In this document: piece after piece, positions 52,840 through 60,950 of the stretch | How positions within the stretch are numbered: the first letter of the stretch is position 1 | Layout: every line of letters starts with the position of its first letter | Origin: Gp7-AA6 sp036395755 | GTDB lineage: Bacteria > Acidobacteriota > Thermoanaerobaculia > UBA5066 > Gp7-AA6 | Length of the DNA stretch: 64,000 nucleotides | Direction: 5' to 3' | Assembly: GCA_036395755.1 (NCBI GenBank) | Contig: DASWCZ010000016.1 | Location: 1-64,000 of the forward strand | Notes under the pieces: generated by a model | Told to the model about the DNA's origin: nothing | Database searches by the model: none | The model's input: the letters and a program-made list of their open reading frames with translations, nothing else | Program-made: the position numbers and the translations under genes

Positions 52840-52989
52840 ATGCTTTGGACCATTTTCATCATCCTGCTGGTTCTCTGGCTCCTGGGTTTGATTTCGGGCT
52901 ACACCCTCGGCGGCTTCATCCACATTCTCCTCGTGATCGCAGTCGTCGTTCTGATCATCCGGTTGATTCAGGGGCGACCCGTCGTCTGA
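52840..52989 (+). CDS. Lmo0937-type small membrane protein
   Basis: A 49-residue protein with two hydrophobic segments (MLWTIFIILLVLWLLGLISG and HILLVIAVVVLIIRLIQGR) of the lmo0937/DUF5670 type, which are often stress-linked. AAAGGAGG gives a strong Shine-Dalgarno sequence. It is followed by a hairpin. Confidence 0.78.
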   Translation: MLWTIFIILLVLWLLGLISGYTLGGFIHILLVIAVVVLIIRLIQGRPVV

Positions 52990-53013
52990 CCGTCGCCGCG
53001 CCGATTTTTCCGA

Positions 53014-53038
53014 GAAGCCCCGGATACCGGGGCTTCTT
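53014..53038 (+). terminator. Hairpin terminator
   Basis: GAAGCCCCGG, ATA loop, CCGGGGCTTC. It lacks a long T run but follows the small membrane gene and precedes a convergent gene. Confidence 0.6.
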
Positions 53039-53066
53039 CACGTCTGGGAAATCGAGAGAACGAGGG

Positions 53067-53480
53067 TCAGCCCGCCCCACGACGATACACGCGAGCGAAC
53101 GCCCACGTGAGATAGCCCACGAAGATCGCGCCGATGATGAGAACGAGGAAGCTGAAGGAAGGCATGTATCGGCTCGCGATCCGATAGAGAAGGACAAAGA
53201 TCGTCACGAACCCGGCGAGAGAAAGGCCGGCGATGAAGAGAAGGGCCGGCTTCGGCTTCCTCTTTGCTTCCCAGGGCAGGACCTTCATCATCTCAAGCTG
53301 CCTCGCGGCATCGATCGGGATCGCCGGCCGTTCGATCCACTTCAGAGCTTCCGGTGCCTCGTAGCCTTCTTTCAGGTCAGGCGGAAAGCTTTCCCCGCAG
53401 TAAACGCAGTGAGCGAGCCGCCATGCGGCGACCGGCCGGCGACAGCGCGGACATCGGGGTCCGGGGGTTGCGGAGCTCAT
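53067..53480 (-). CDS. Zinc-ribbon membrane protein
   Basis: A 137-residue protein. An N-terminal zinc ribbon (CPRCRRPV and HCVYCGES) precedes two membrane helices near residues 83-103 and 110-128. ATG 53480 is chosen; a TTG six bases further upstream is also in frame. The function is unknown. Confidence 0.75.
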   Translation of the reverse strand: MSSATPGPRCPRCRRPVAAWRLAHCVYCGESFPPDLKEGYEAPEALKWIERPAIPIDAARQLEMMKVLPWEAKRKPKPALLFIAGLSLAGFVTIFVLLYRIASRYMPSFSFLVLIIGAIFVGYLTWAFARVYRRGAG

Positions 53481-53542
53481 GACCAATGGTTCCCGGGAAC
53501 CTCTCGATTATACGGGCCGGTCTCCGACGTTAGACTCGCGCG

Positions 53543-54604
53543 GTGCGGACACCGAGCGAGAAGATACCCGTCGGAGTTCTCGGAGCAACGGGCACCGTCG
53601 GCCAGAGGTTCGTCGAGAGACTCGCCCGGCATCCCTGGTTCGAGATCACGGCGGTAGCCGCCTCCGAGCGCTCGGCCGGAAAGCCTTACGCGGAGGCCGC
53701 TCGGTGGCGGCTCTCCTCCCCGCTTCCCGACGCACTCGCTTCCCGCAACGTTTCGGCGGTGACGGACGAGCTCCCGTGTCGCGCGGTCTTCTCGGCGCTC
53801 GACTCGACGACGGCGCGCGAGGTCGAGCCGCTCTTCGCGCGGCGCGGTCTCTTCGTCTTTTCCAACGCGTCGGCGCACCGGATGGACGAGGACGTGCCGC
53901 TCTTGATCCCGGAGATCAACCCGGATTCGCTCTGTCTACTCGAGCGTCAAAGGACTCGCCGCGGGTGGAAGGGCGCGCTCGTGACGAACGCCAACTGTTC
54001 CGCGATGTTCGTGACGATGGCGCTCGCACCGCTCGACCGCGCCTTCGGAGTCGACCGGGCATTCGTGTCGACGATGCAGGCCGTGTCCGGAGCCGGGTAT
54101 CCCGGCGTGGCGTCGCTCGACATCCTGGGCAACGTCGTCCCGGACATCCCGGAGGAGGCCGAGAAGATCGAACGAGAGGTCGCGAAAATCTTGGGAGGCG
54201 CGCGCGACGGCTCCGGCGGCCCCGCGCCGATCGTGCTTTCGGCGATGACCTACCGGGTTCCCGTCGAGGACGGCCACACGGAGTCGGTCTCCGTCGGCCT
54301 CGGGCGCAAGGCCTCGGCCGGCGAGGTCGAAGAGGCGTGGGAAGGTTTCCGTGGCCGCGCCGACGTCTCCGACCTTCCGTCGGCGCCTCCGCGGCCGGTG
54401 GTCTATCTCCGTGAGGAGAGCAGGCCACAGCCGCGGCGCGACGTCGACGTGTTCGACGGGATGTGCACGGTCGTGGGTGGTTTGAAACCGTGCCGGCTTC
54501 TCGACTGGAAGTTCACGGCGCTCGGGCACAACACCGTCCGGGGCGCGGCCGGCGCGTCGATCCTGAATGCGGAATTCGCGGTGGCGAAGGGGTTGCTCTC
54601 CTGA
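53543..54604 (+). CDS. asd: Aspartate-semialdehyde dehydrogenase
   Basis: A 353-residue Asd: NADP motif VGVLGATGTVGQRFVERLA at the N-terminus, active-site Cys in VTNANCSAMF near residue 152, and a late His in VEDGHTESVSV. It is of the fungal/archaeal-like form. It makes aspartate semialdehyde for lysine, threonine and methionine. It is the first of five lysine-pathway genes in order, all on the plus strand, and overlaps lysC. Confidence 0.93.
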   Translation: MRTPSEKIPVGVLGATGTVGQRFVERLARHPWFEITAVAASERSAGKPYAEAARWRLSSPLPDALASRNVSAVTDELPCRAVFSALDSTTAREVEPLFARRGLFVFSNASAHRMDEDVPLLIPEINPDSLCLLERQRTRRGWKGALVTNANCSAMFVTMALAPLDRAFGVDRAFVSTMQAVSGAGYPGVASLDILGNVVPDIPEEAEKIEREVAKILGGARDGSGGPAPIVLSAMTYRVPVEDGHTESVSVGLGRKASAGEVEEAWEGFRGRADVSDLPSAPPRPVVYLREESRPQPRRDVDVFDGMCTVVGGLKPCRLLDWKFTALGHNTVRGAAGASILNAEFAVAKGLLS

Positions 54605-55973
54605 AGATCCGCGAGGGACTTCCGGCCTGATCGTCCAGAAGTTCGGCGGCACGTCGCTCGAGGACGCGCCGGCGCTCGAGCGGGCATGCGCGATCGTCGC
54701 CCGCGCCCGGAGCGACTGCCCGGTCGTCGTGGTCTCGGCGATCGGGGACACGACCGACCGGCTCATCGAGGCGCTCGCCCAGGCGGCGGCCGGCGAGGAA
54801 GTGCGCGCCCTGTCCGGCCTCTCCCGTCTCCAGCGCGATACCGAGCGCGTGCTGCGCGATTTTTTCGCGGGCGGCTCTCCGGTGATCGAGGCGGAGCTCG
54901 TTCCCCTCTTCGAGGAGCTTGCGAGAATGGCGCGGGCCGTCGCGGTGCTTCGCTCCGTTCCCGCGGCAGGCCGCGATCACTTTCTCGCCCACGGCGAGAT
55001 GGCGGCCGGGATCGTCGTCGCGAGAGCGCTCGCGGCGCGATCTCTTCCCGCCGTTGGGCTCGACTCGCGCGAGATCGTCACAACCGACGACCGCTTCGGG
55101 CGCGCGCAGCCGGACCTGCAGGAGACGGAGAAGCGCGTGCAGGAAAGGCTCGCCCCCGTTTGCGAGCGAGGGGAGATTCCGGTCGTCGCCGGGTACATCG
55201 GATCGAGCCACGCCGGTGCGACGACGACTCTCGGGCGGGGCGGGTCGGACTACACTGCGGCGCTCCTCGGAGCGGCGCTCGGAGCCGAGGCGGTGGAGAT
55301 CTGGACGGACGTAGACGGGATGATGACCGCCGATCCGCGCGTCGTTCCCGGAGCCCGGCCGATACCGACCATTTCCTTCGACGAGGCCTCCGAGCTCGCC
55401 TATTTCGGCGCCCGTGTTCTGCATCCGCTCACGCTGGCGCCGGCGATCGAGAAGGGGATTCCAGTTCGCGTGAAGAACTCCCGGCGACCCGACTTCGCGG
55501 GCACGGAGATCCGCGCTTCCATCGGGTCGGGCACGGACCGGGTGCGGTCGATCGCGTTCAAGAAGGGGATCGCCACGGTGGACGTCTCGACGAGCCGGAT
55601 GCTGATGGCTTCCGGGTTCCTGCGGACTCTCTTCGACGTCTTCGCCCGATGGGAGACGGCGGTCGACATGGTCTCGACCTCCGAGATCTCGGTCTCAGTG
55701 ACGATGGACGACCTCTCGCGCCTCCCCGAGATCCGGCGCGACCTCGAACGGCTCGCGCAGGTCGAGGTCGCCCGCGACCGGGCGATCGTCTGCCTGGTCG
55801 GTCAGGACATCAAGTACACGCCGGGGCTCGCCGCGCGCATGTTTCGGACGATCGAGGACGTCAACGTGTTGATGATTTCGCAGGGCGCCTCGCGCCGGAA
55901 CGTGTCCTTCGTCGTGGAAGAGCGGGACGTGGAGCAGGTCGTCAAGCGGCTGCACGCCGAGTTCTTCGAATAG
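54567..55973 (+). CDS. lysC: Aspartate kinase
   Basis: A 468-residue aspartokinase: VQKFGGTSLEDAPALERA opens the kinase domain, IGSSHAGATTTLGRGGSDYT holds nucleotide-binding residues, and two C-terminal ACT domains (from about residue 320) give feedback control by amino acids. The first codons overlap the end of asd by 38 bases; ATG 54567 is the only usual start in frame. It catalyses the first step of the pathway. Confidence 0.93.
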   Translation: MRNSRWRRGCSPEDPRGTSGLIVQKFGGTSLEDAPALERACAIVARARSDCPVVVVSAIGDTTDRLIEALAQAAAGEEVRALSGLSRLQRDTERVLRDFFAGGSPVIEAELVPLFEELARMARAVAVLRSVPAAGRDHFLAHGEMAAGIVVARALAARSLPAVGLDSREIVTTDDRFGRAQPDLQETEKRVQERLAPVCERGEIPVVAGYIGSSHAGATTTLGRGGSDYTAALLGAALGAEAVEIWTDVDGMMTADPRVVPGARPIPTISFDEASELAYFGARVLHPLTLAPAIEKGIPVRVKNSRRPDFAGTEIRASIGSGTDRVRSIAFKKGIATVDVSTSRMLMASGFLRTLFDVFARWETAVDMVSTSEISVSVTMDDLSRLPEIRRDLERLAQVEVARDRAIVCLVGQDIKYTPGLAARMFRTIEDVNVLMISQGASRRNVSFVVEERDVEQVVKRLHAEFFE

Positions 55974-55992
55974 AATTCACCCGTCAGCAGGG

Positions 55993-56691
55993 ATGGGCGG
56001 CATGCGTTTCGGCATCGTCGGAGCCGGAAAGATGGGCGGCGAGATCGAAACGATGGCGGCCCGGCGCGGCCACGACGTCCTGTGGAAGCTCGACTCGCGG
56101 GACAACACCGGCGGCGCCGGCCTCACGCCGGAGCGGCTCTCGGAGGCGGACGTCGTGTTCGAGTTTACGAATCCGGGCGCGGCCGCGCAGAACCTGACCG
56201 CCCTCGCGCGCTCGGGCGCAACGGTCGTCTGCGGAACGACCGGCTGGGACCGGGAGCTTCCGAGGATCGCCGATGAGTTCCGTTCGGGAGGAGGAGCCCT
56301 CGTCCATGGCGCGAACTTCTCAGTCGGCGTGAGACAGTTCTTCGAGCTCGCGAAGCTCGCCGCCAGGCTCTATCCAGCCGCGGGCTACGCCGCCTACCTC
56401 GTCGAAGAGCACCACGCCGAAAAACGGGACGCACCGTCCGGCACGGCGCGCCGGATCGCCGCGATCGTCCAGGCGGAATCGGGAGAGGCACCTCCGATCG
56501 CGAGCGTGCGCGCCGGAACGGTACCCGGCCTTCACCGGCTCGTCTTCGAGTCGCCCGAGGACGAGGTGGAGCTCGTTCACCGCGCCCGGGGGCGCGCCGG
56601 GTTCGCCCGTGGCGCCGTCTGGGCCGCGGAGCGGATCGCGGGTCGGCAGGGCGTGTTCGAGTTCGGTGAGTTGCTCGGTGAGGTCCGTTAG
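55993..56691 (+). CDS. dapB: 4-hydroxy-tetrahydrodipicolinate reductase
   Basis: A 232-residue DapB. The NAD(P) motif is FGIVGAGKMGGEIETMA, the active-site loop EEHHAEKRDAPSGTARRIA. It is shorter than the enteric form (about 273 residues). ATG 55993 or 56002 (after GGGCGG) could be the start. It lies 19 bases after lysC. Confidence 0.92.
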   Translation: MGGMRFGIVGAGKMGGEIETMAARRGHDVLWKLDSRDNTGGAGLTPERLSEADVVFEFTNPGAAAQNLTALARSGATVVCGTTGWDRELPRIADEFRSGGGALVHGANFSVGVRQFFELAKLAARLYPAAGYAAYLVEEHHAEKRDAPSGTARRIAAIVQAESGEAPPIASVRAGTVPGLHRLVFESPEDEVELVHRARGRAGFARGAVWAAERIAGRQGVFEFGELLGEVR

Positions 56692-56710
56692 AGACCTCGG
56701 AGGAGGAACC

Positions 56711-57622
56711 GTGTATCGCGTGGACTGGAAGGGCTGCGGGACCGCGCTCGTCACTCCGTTCGACGACAAGGGTCGGATCGATTTCCGCGCGCTGACCAAG
56801 CTGGTCGAGTGGCAGATCGATCAGGGGATCGACTTCCTCGTGCCGTGCGGGACGACCGGGGAGTCCGCGACACTTTCGGGAGAAGAGAGAAAGGGGGTCA
56901 CGGCCGCGGTCGTGAAAGCCGCCGCGGGCCGGGTCCCGGTCATTGCCGGAGCGGGCGGCAACCACACCGCGAAGGCGGTCTTCTGGGCGCGCGACGCCGT
57001 CGAAGCGGGAGCCGACGGCATCCTCTCCGTCTCCCCGATGTACAACCGGCCTTCGCCCGACGGCCTCGTGCGGCATTTCTCCGCGATCGCGGAAGCGGCG
57101 GACGTGCCCGTCATCGTCTACAACGTGCCGACCCGCACCGGAACCGACATGGACGTCGAGACGATCCTCCGGCTCGCGGAGATTCCACGCGTGGTCGGAT
57201 TGAAGGAGGCGTCTCCGAACTTCGGCAAGATCGCGCGCCTCATGACGATGCTCCCGGAAGATTTCGTGGTGCTCTCGGGAGAGGACTCGACGGCGCTCGC
57301 GCTGATCGCTCTGGGAGGGCGCGGTCTCATCTCGGTCGCCTCGAACGAGATCCCGGGCGAGATGAGCGCGCTCGTCGGAGCGGCGCTCGGGGGGCGATGG
57401 GACGAAGCGCGGAAGCTCCAGCGGAAATATCTGCCGCTCATGGAAATGAACTTCTGGGAATCGAGCCCGGGGCCGGCCAAGTGCGCGCTCTCGGCGATGG
57501 GGCGCTGCGGCGACACCCTGAGGCTCCCGCTCGTTCCGGTCCGCGACGACACACGGCGCCGCATCGAGAAGCTTCTCGGCGGCCTGAAGCTCCTTCCGAA
57601 GAAGGCCGCTTCGGCGCGCTGA
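56711..57622 (+). CDS. dapA: 4-hydroxy-tetrahydrodipicolinate synthase
   Basis: A 303-residue DapA with the Schiff-base Lys in VVGLKEASPNFGK (about residue 165) and the Tyr of VIVYNVPTRTGTD (about 136). The motif PCGTTGESATLSGEE is near the N-terminus. GTG 56711 has AGGAGGA upstream. It condenses aspartate semialdehyde with pyruvate. Confidence 0.94.
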   Translation: MYRVDWKGCGTALVTPFDDKGRIDFRALTKLVEWQIDQGIDFLVPCGTTGESATLSGEERKGVTAAVVKAAAGRVPVIAGAGGNHTAKAVFWARDAVEAGADGILSVSPMYNRPSPDGLVRHFSAIAEAADVPVIVYNVPTRTGTDMDVETILRLAEIPRVVGLKEASPNFGKIARLMTMLPEDFVVLSGEDSTALALIALGGRGLISVASNEIPGEMSALVGAALGGRWDEARKLQRKYLPLMEMNFWESSPGPAKCALSAMGRCGDTLRLPLVPVRDDTRRRIEKLLGGLKLLPKKAASAR

Positions 57623-57634
57623 CAGGCGGCTCCC

Positions 57635-58477
57635 ATGACGCGTGACACGACGGGTCTCGCCCGATCGATCGAGGAAGCCGCAGCCGATCGCGGCGCGCTT
57701 TCGCCGGAAGAGACCCGGCGCCTCTTCGAAGAGCTCAAGGCGGGCTTGAATGATGGCTCCATCCGCGCCGCCGACAGGGAAGGGGACCGCTGGGTCGTTC
57801 GGACCTGGGTCAAGAAAGGAATCCTGCTGGGATTTCGCATCGGCTCGGTCGTCGAACCGGTCGCCTCGGGCTTTTCCTTCTTCGACAAGGACACGTTTCC
57901 GCTGAAAGCGCTCACGCTCGATTCCGGCATACGGATCGTGCCGGGAGGAACTGCCGTTCGCGACGGCTGTTACGTCGGGCGAGGAGTCACGATCATGCCG
58001 CCGTCGTACGTCAACGTCGGCGCCTGGATCGGCGAAGGAACGATGCTCGACTCGCACGTCCTCGTCGGATCGTGCGCACAGATCGGACGGCGAGTGCACG
58101 TCTCGGCGGGAGCGCAGATCGGCGGGGTTCTCGAGCCGGTGGGAGAGCTCCCCGTCATCGTCGAGGACGAGGTCCTGATCGGCGGCAACTGCGGGATTTA
58201 CGAGGGCGCGGTTGTTCGTGAGCGGGCGGTTATCGCGGCGGGAACGATCCTGACCGGCGGAACGCCCGTTTACGACGTGGTCCGCGGGAAGGAGTACCGC
58301 AGGGGACCCGGGCGGCCACTGGAAATTCCGGCCGGCGCGGTCGTCGTACCCGGCGCCCGCGCGATCCACGAGGGAAAGGGGAAGGCCTGGGGTCTCTCGC
58401 TCCAGACGCCCGTGATCGTGAAGTATCGCGACGCAAAGACCGAGGGATCGGTCTCACTCGAGGACCTGTTGCGATAG
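57635..58477 (+). CDS. dapD: Tetrahydrodipicolinate N-succinyltransferase
   Basis: A 280-residue DapD with a left-handed beta helix of hexapeptide repeats (GGTAVRDGCYVGRGVTIMPP, VNVGAWIGEGTMLDSHVLVG, IGGNCGIYEGAVV). It points to the succinylase route of meso-DAP synthesis; dapC, dapE and dapF are not in the window. It lies 12 bases after dapA. Confidence 0.93.
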   Translation: MTRDTTGLARSIEEAAADRGALSPEETRRLFEELKAGLNDGSIRAADREGDRWVVRTWVKKGILLGFRIGSVVEPVASGFSFFDKDTFPLKALTLDSGIRIVPGGTAVRDGCYVGRGVTIMPPSYVNVGAWIGEGTMLDSHVLVGSCAQIGRRVHVSAGAQIGGVLEPVGELPVIVEDEVLIGGNCGIYEGAVVRERAVIAAGTILTGGTPVYDVVRGKEYRRGPGRPLEIPAGAVVVPGARAIHEGKGKAWGLSLQTPVIVKYRDAKTEGSVSLEDLLR

Positions 58478-58500
58478 CCCTTCCGATCTAAGATCCGCGC

Positions 58501-58836
58501 ATGGCCTGGGACACCGAAGACATCCGCAAGGGGCGCGAGGATGACTGGTTCCGTCAGAACGAAGCCCAGATGATGGAGGCGGCGCGCAACAAGCGCGAGG
58601 CCGCGGAGAGCGCGAAGAAGACCGCGGAGTCCGAAGAGCTCCGCAATGCGCACTGGCACAAGTGCCCCAAGTGCGGTCACGACATGGCCGTCGAGACGAT
58701 CTCCGGAATCGAGGTCGAAAGATGCTCCTCGTGTGGCGGCATCTTCTTCGATCGGGGCGAGCTCGAGCAGCTGCTCGTCAAGCACGAGGACCGCCGTGGG
58801 TTCTTCCGGCGTCTCATGGGCTACGCGGACAAGTAA
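58501..58836 (+). CDS. zf-TFIIB-type zinc-ribbon protein
   Basis: A 111-residue protein. A charged helical N-terminus (REDDWFRQNEAQMMEAARNK) precedes a TFIIB-type zinc ribbon, CPKCGHDM and CSSCGGIFFDRGELEQLL. The function of this family is unknown. It starts 23 bases after dapD. Confidence 0.83.
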   Translation: MAWDTEDIRKGREDDWFRQNEAQMMEAARNKREAAESAKKTAESEELRNAHWHKCPKCGHDMAVETISGIEVERCSSCGGIFFDRGELEQLLVKHEDRRGFFRRLMGYADK

Positions 58837-58871
58837 TTTCCCCTTCCGCTCTTCTTCCGCGTGGCGGTTCG

Positions 58872-60248
58872 CTAGCTCGGCGGCAGCTCCGCGACGCGCC
58901 GGAAGTAGTCCGCGAACGCGGCCATCCCACCTTCTGCCTGGCCCCAGTCGAAGTTCTCGTTGGGCGCGTGATAGCCGTGCTCGGGCAGCGACAAACCGAG
59001 GAAGAACACCGGAACCTTGAAGACCTTTTCCATCGATAGGACCGCGCCGATCGAGCCCCCCTCGCGCACGAAGACCGGTTCTTTTCCGAACGCGAACTTC
59101 ATCGCCGCCCGGATTGCGTCGGCGTAGGGTCCGGTCGTCTTGCCCTGGTAGGCCGCGAGCTCGTGCTCCGCGGACACCTTCACGTCCGGGTTCCTGTCTT
59201 TCACGAAATTCGTGACCAGCCGGACGATCTTCTTCGGGTTCATGTTCGGAACCAGCCGGCAGGAGACGATCGCGGTCGCCTTCGGCGGGATGATCGTCTT
59301 GACACCCGGTCCCTGGTAGCCGCCGGCGATGCCGTGGACTTCGAAGGTCGGCATCATCCAGACGCGCTTCATGATCTCGAGCGGGTCGTCGACGCGCAGC
59401 GACCGGAACAGGTGGTCGCGCTTGAAGTCTTTCGTTGTGAAGCCGCAATTCTTCAGGTCCTCGAGCTCACGCTTGGTCGGCGGGACGACGTCCGCGTAGA
59501 AGCCGGGGATTTTCACCCGGCCGGTCTTGCCGTCGACGCACTCCGCGATCAGCTGGCAGATCTCCGTCACCGGGTTGCGCGCGGCGCCGCCAGCGGTGCC
59601 CGAGTGCTGGTCGGTCTCGCCGGTCTGGAGCGTGAAGCGGAAGCCCTGGAGGCCGCGCAGGCCCGCCGGCTGAGCGGGACGCGCCCGCGAGACCCAGACC
59701 GTGTCGGAGACGACGACCGAATCCGTGGCGAGCTCCTTCGCGTGCTCCTTGATCGTCCCTTCGAAATGCGGGCTTCCGATCTCCTCCTCGAGCTCCCAGA
59801 GGAAATCGACGTTCAAAGGAACGTCCTGCTCCCACGCGTAACGCGCTCCGAAGAGCGCCGTCATGGCGGGTCCCTTGTCGTCGGTCGTGCCGCGCCCGAA
59901 GTATCGGTCGCCCTTCCGGACGAAGTCGAACGGAGAAGTCTCCCAATCCGGCCCTTCCGCCGGCTGGACGTCCAGGTGGTTGTAGACGGTCAGGGTAGGG
60001 ACCTTGTCGCTCCGGTGGTACCGGCCGTGGACGATCGGGTGGCCCTTCGTGTCGTAGAGGCGGGCCTTTGCGCCGAACGACTCGAGGAGCGAAACCGCGT
60101 ACTCCGCGCCGCGCCGGACGTCGGCTTTGCGCTCGGGCTCGACCGAGACGGTCGGGATTTCCACAATTTTTTCCAGGACCTCTTCGTACTCGTCCCTCTT
60201 CGTCGAGGCGTACTTGCGGAGATCCTCTTTCTGGAATCCTGTGGGCAT
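58872..60248 (-). CDS. M20-family metallopeptidase (dipeptidase-like)
   Basis: A 458-residue M20 peptidase. The first metal motif is VYNHLDVQPAEGPDW, then GRGTTDDKGPAMTALFGARY, and WELEEEIGSPHFEG with the catalytic Glu pair. GQFTLQTGETDQHSGTAGG-like segments form the dimerisation domain. Dipeptides or modified amino acids are likely substrates (family knowledge). It converges on the zinc-ribbon gene. Confidence 0.88.
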   Translation of the reverse strand: MPTGFQKEDLRKYASTKRDEYEEVLEKIVEIPTVSVEPERKADVRRGAEYAVSLLESFGAKARLYDTKGHPIVHGRYHRSDKVPTLTVYNHLDVQPAEGPDWETSPFDFVRKGDRYFGRGTTDDKGPAMTALFGARYAWEQDVPLNVDFLWELEEEIGSPHFEGTIKEHAKELATDSVVVSDTVWVSRARPAQPAGLRGLQGFRFTLQTGETDQHSGTAGGAARNPVTEICQLIAECVDGKTGRVKIPGFYADVVPPTKRELEDLKNCGFTTKDFKRDHLFRSLRVDDPLEIMKRVWMMPTFEVHGIAGGYQGPGVKTIIPPKATAIVSCRLVPNMNPKKIVRLVTNFVKDRNPDVKVSAEHELAAYQGKTTGPYADAIRAAMKFAFGKEPVFVREGGSIGAVLSMEKVFKVPVFFLGLSLPEHGYHAPNENFDWGQAEGGMAAFADYFRRVAELPPS

Positions 60249-60331
60249 CGGTCCTCCCGTACGAAAGGGGCCGATTCTATCGGACCGACGGACGCCTTCC
60301 GGTCCTGGAGCCTTGGTTCCGGGTCGCGGGT

Positions 60332-60934
60332 CTATTTCTTCTTGGCGGTCGAGGAGCGACGGGCCTTCTTTGCGCCCTTTTTTGCGGGGGGAGCGGGCCT
60401 CTTGCGGGCGACGGCCACGGCCTTCTTCGCCGCCGGTTTCACTTTCTTCACGGGCTTCGCGGCTTTCGTAGCTTTGCCGGGTTTCGCCGGCCCCGCGGCC
60501 GCCTTTCGGGCGGCCTGTCGCGCAGCCTGCGCCGTCCGGCGCGCCACCGCGGCTGCTTCCTTCTTTTCGAGCGCGCGCGTCTGTGCTTCCCGTTCGATTG
60601 CCGCGAGCCGTTCGGCGAGCTCCGGCTCGGTGACGATCGCCGCCTGCGGAAGCCGTTTCCGGACGACGTCCAGGCGATCCTCCGGAACGCGCAGGAGATA
60701 GAGCGCGGAATCGCGCGTCTCCTTCGCCTTGGCGATGTAGTCCGCGGTTTCCAGGGCATGCGACGGCGCGTGGGAGAAATCGACCGCCACGGCGATCGGC
60801 TTCTCCCGTTTTGCGATTTCCCAGAACGCCGGCCAGCGCGGCTCGGAGACGATGATGTGCGCCCCGCTCTTCGCGAGCTTCTGCACGCGCCCGGCGCGCT
60901 CGTCGGCCTCGTAATGGATGTAGAGAAGACTCAT
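60332..60934 (-). CDS. Receiver-like protein with histone H1-like tail
   Basis: A 200-residue protein. The first about 95 residues look like an alpha/beta Rossmannoid, receiver-like fold (MSLLYIHYEADERAGRVQKL, GAHIIVSEPRWPAFWEIA). A helical linker leads into a Lys/Ala/Pro tail (KPVKKVKPAAKKAVAVARK) like histone H1 or bacterial HU-tail proteins. It may bind DNA. It follows nadB by 16 bases on the minus strand. Confidence 0.75.
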   Translation of the reverse strand: MSLLYIHYEADERAGRVQKLAKSGAHIIVSEPRWPAFWEIAKREKPIAVAVDFSHAPSHALETADYIAKAKETRDSALYLLRVPEDRLDVVRKRLPQAAIVTEPELAERLAAIEREAQTRALEKKEAAAVARRTAQAARQAARKAAAGPAKPGKATKAAKPVKKVKPAAKKAVAVARKRPAPPAKKGAKKARRSSTAKKK

Positions 60935-60950
60935 GCGAACGTTCGGCCGA

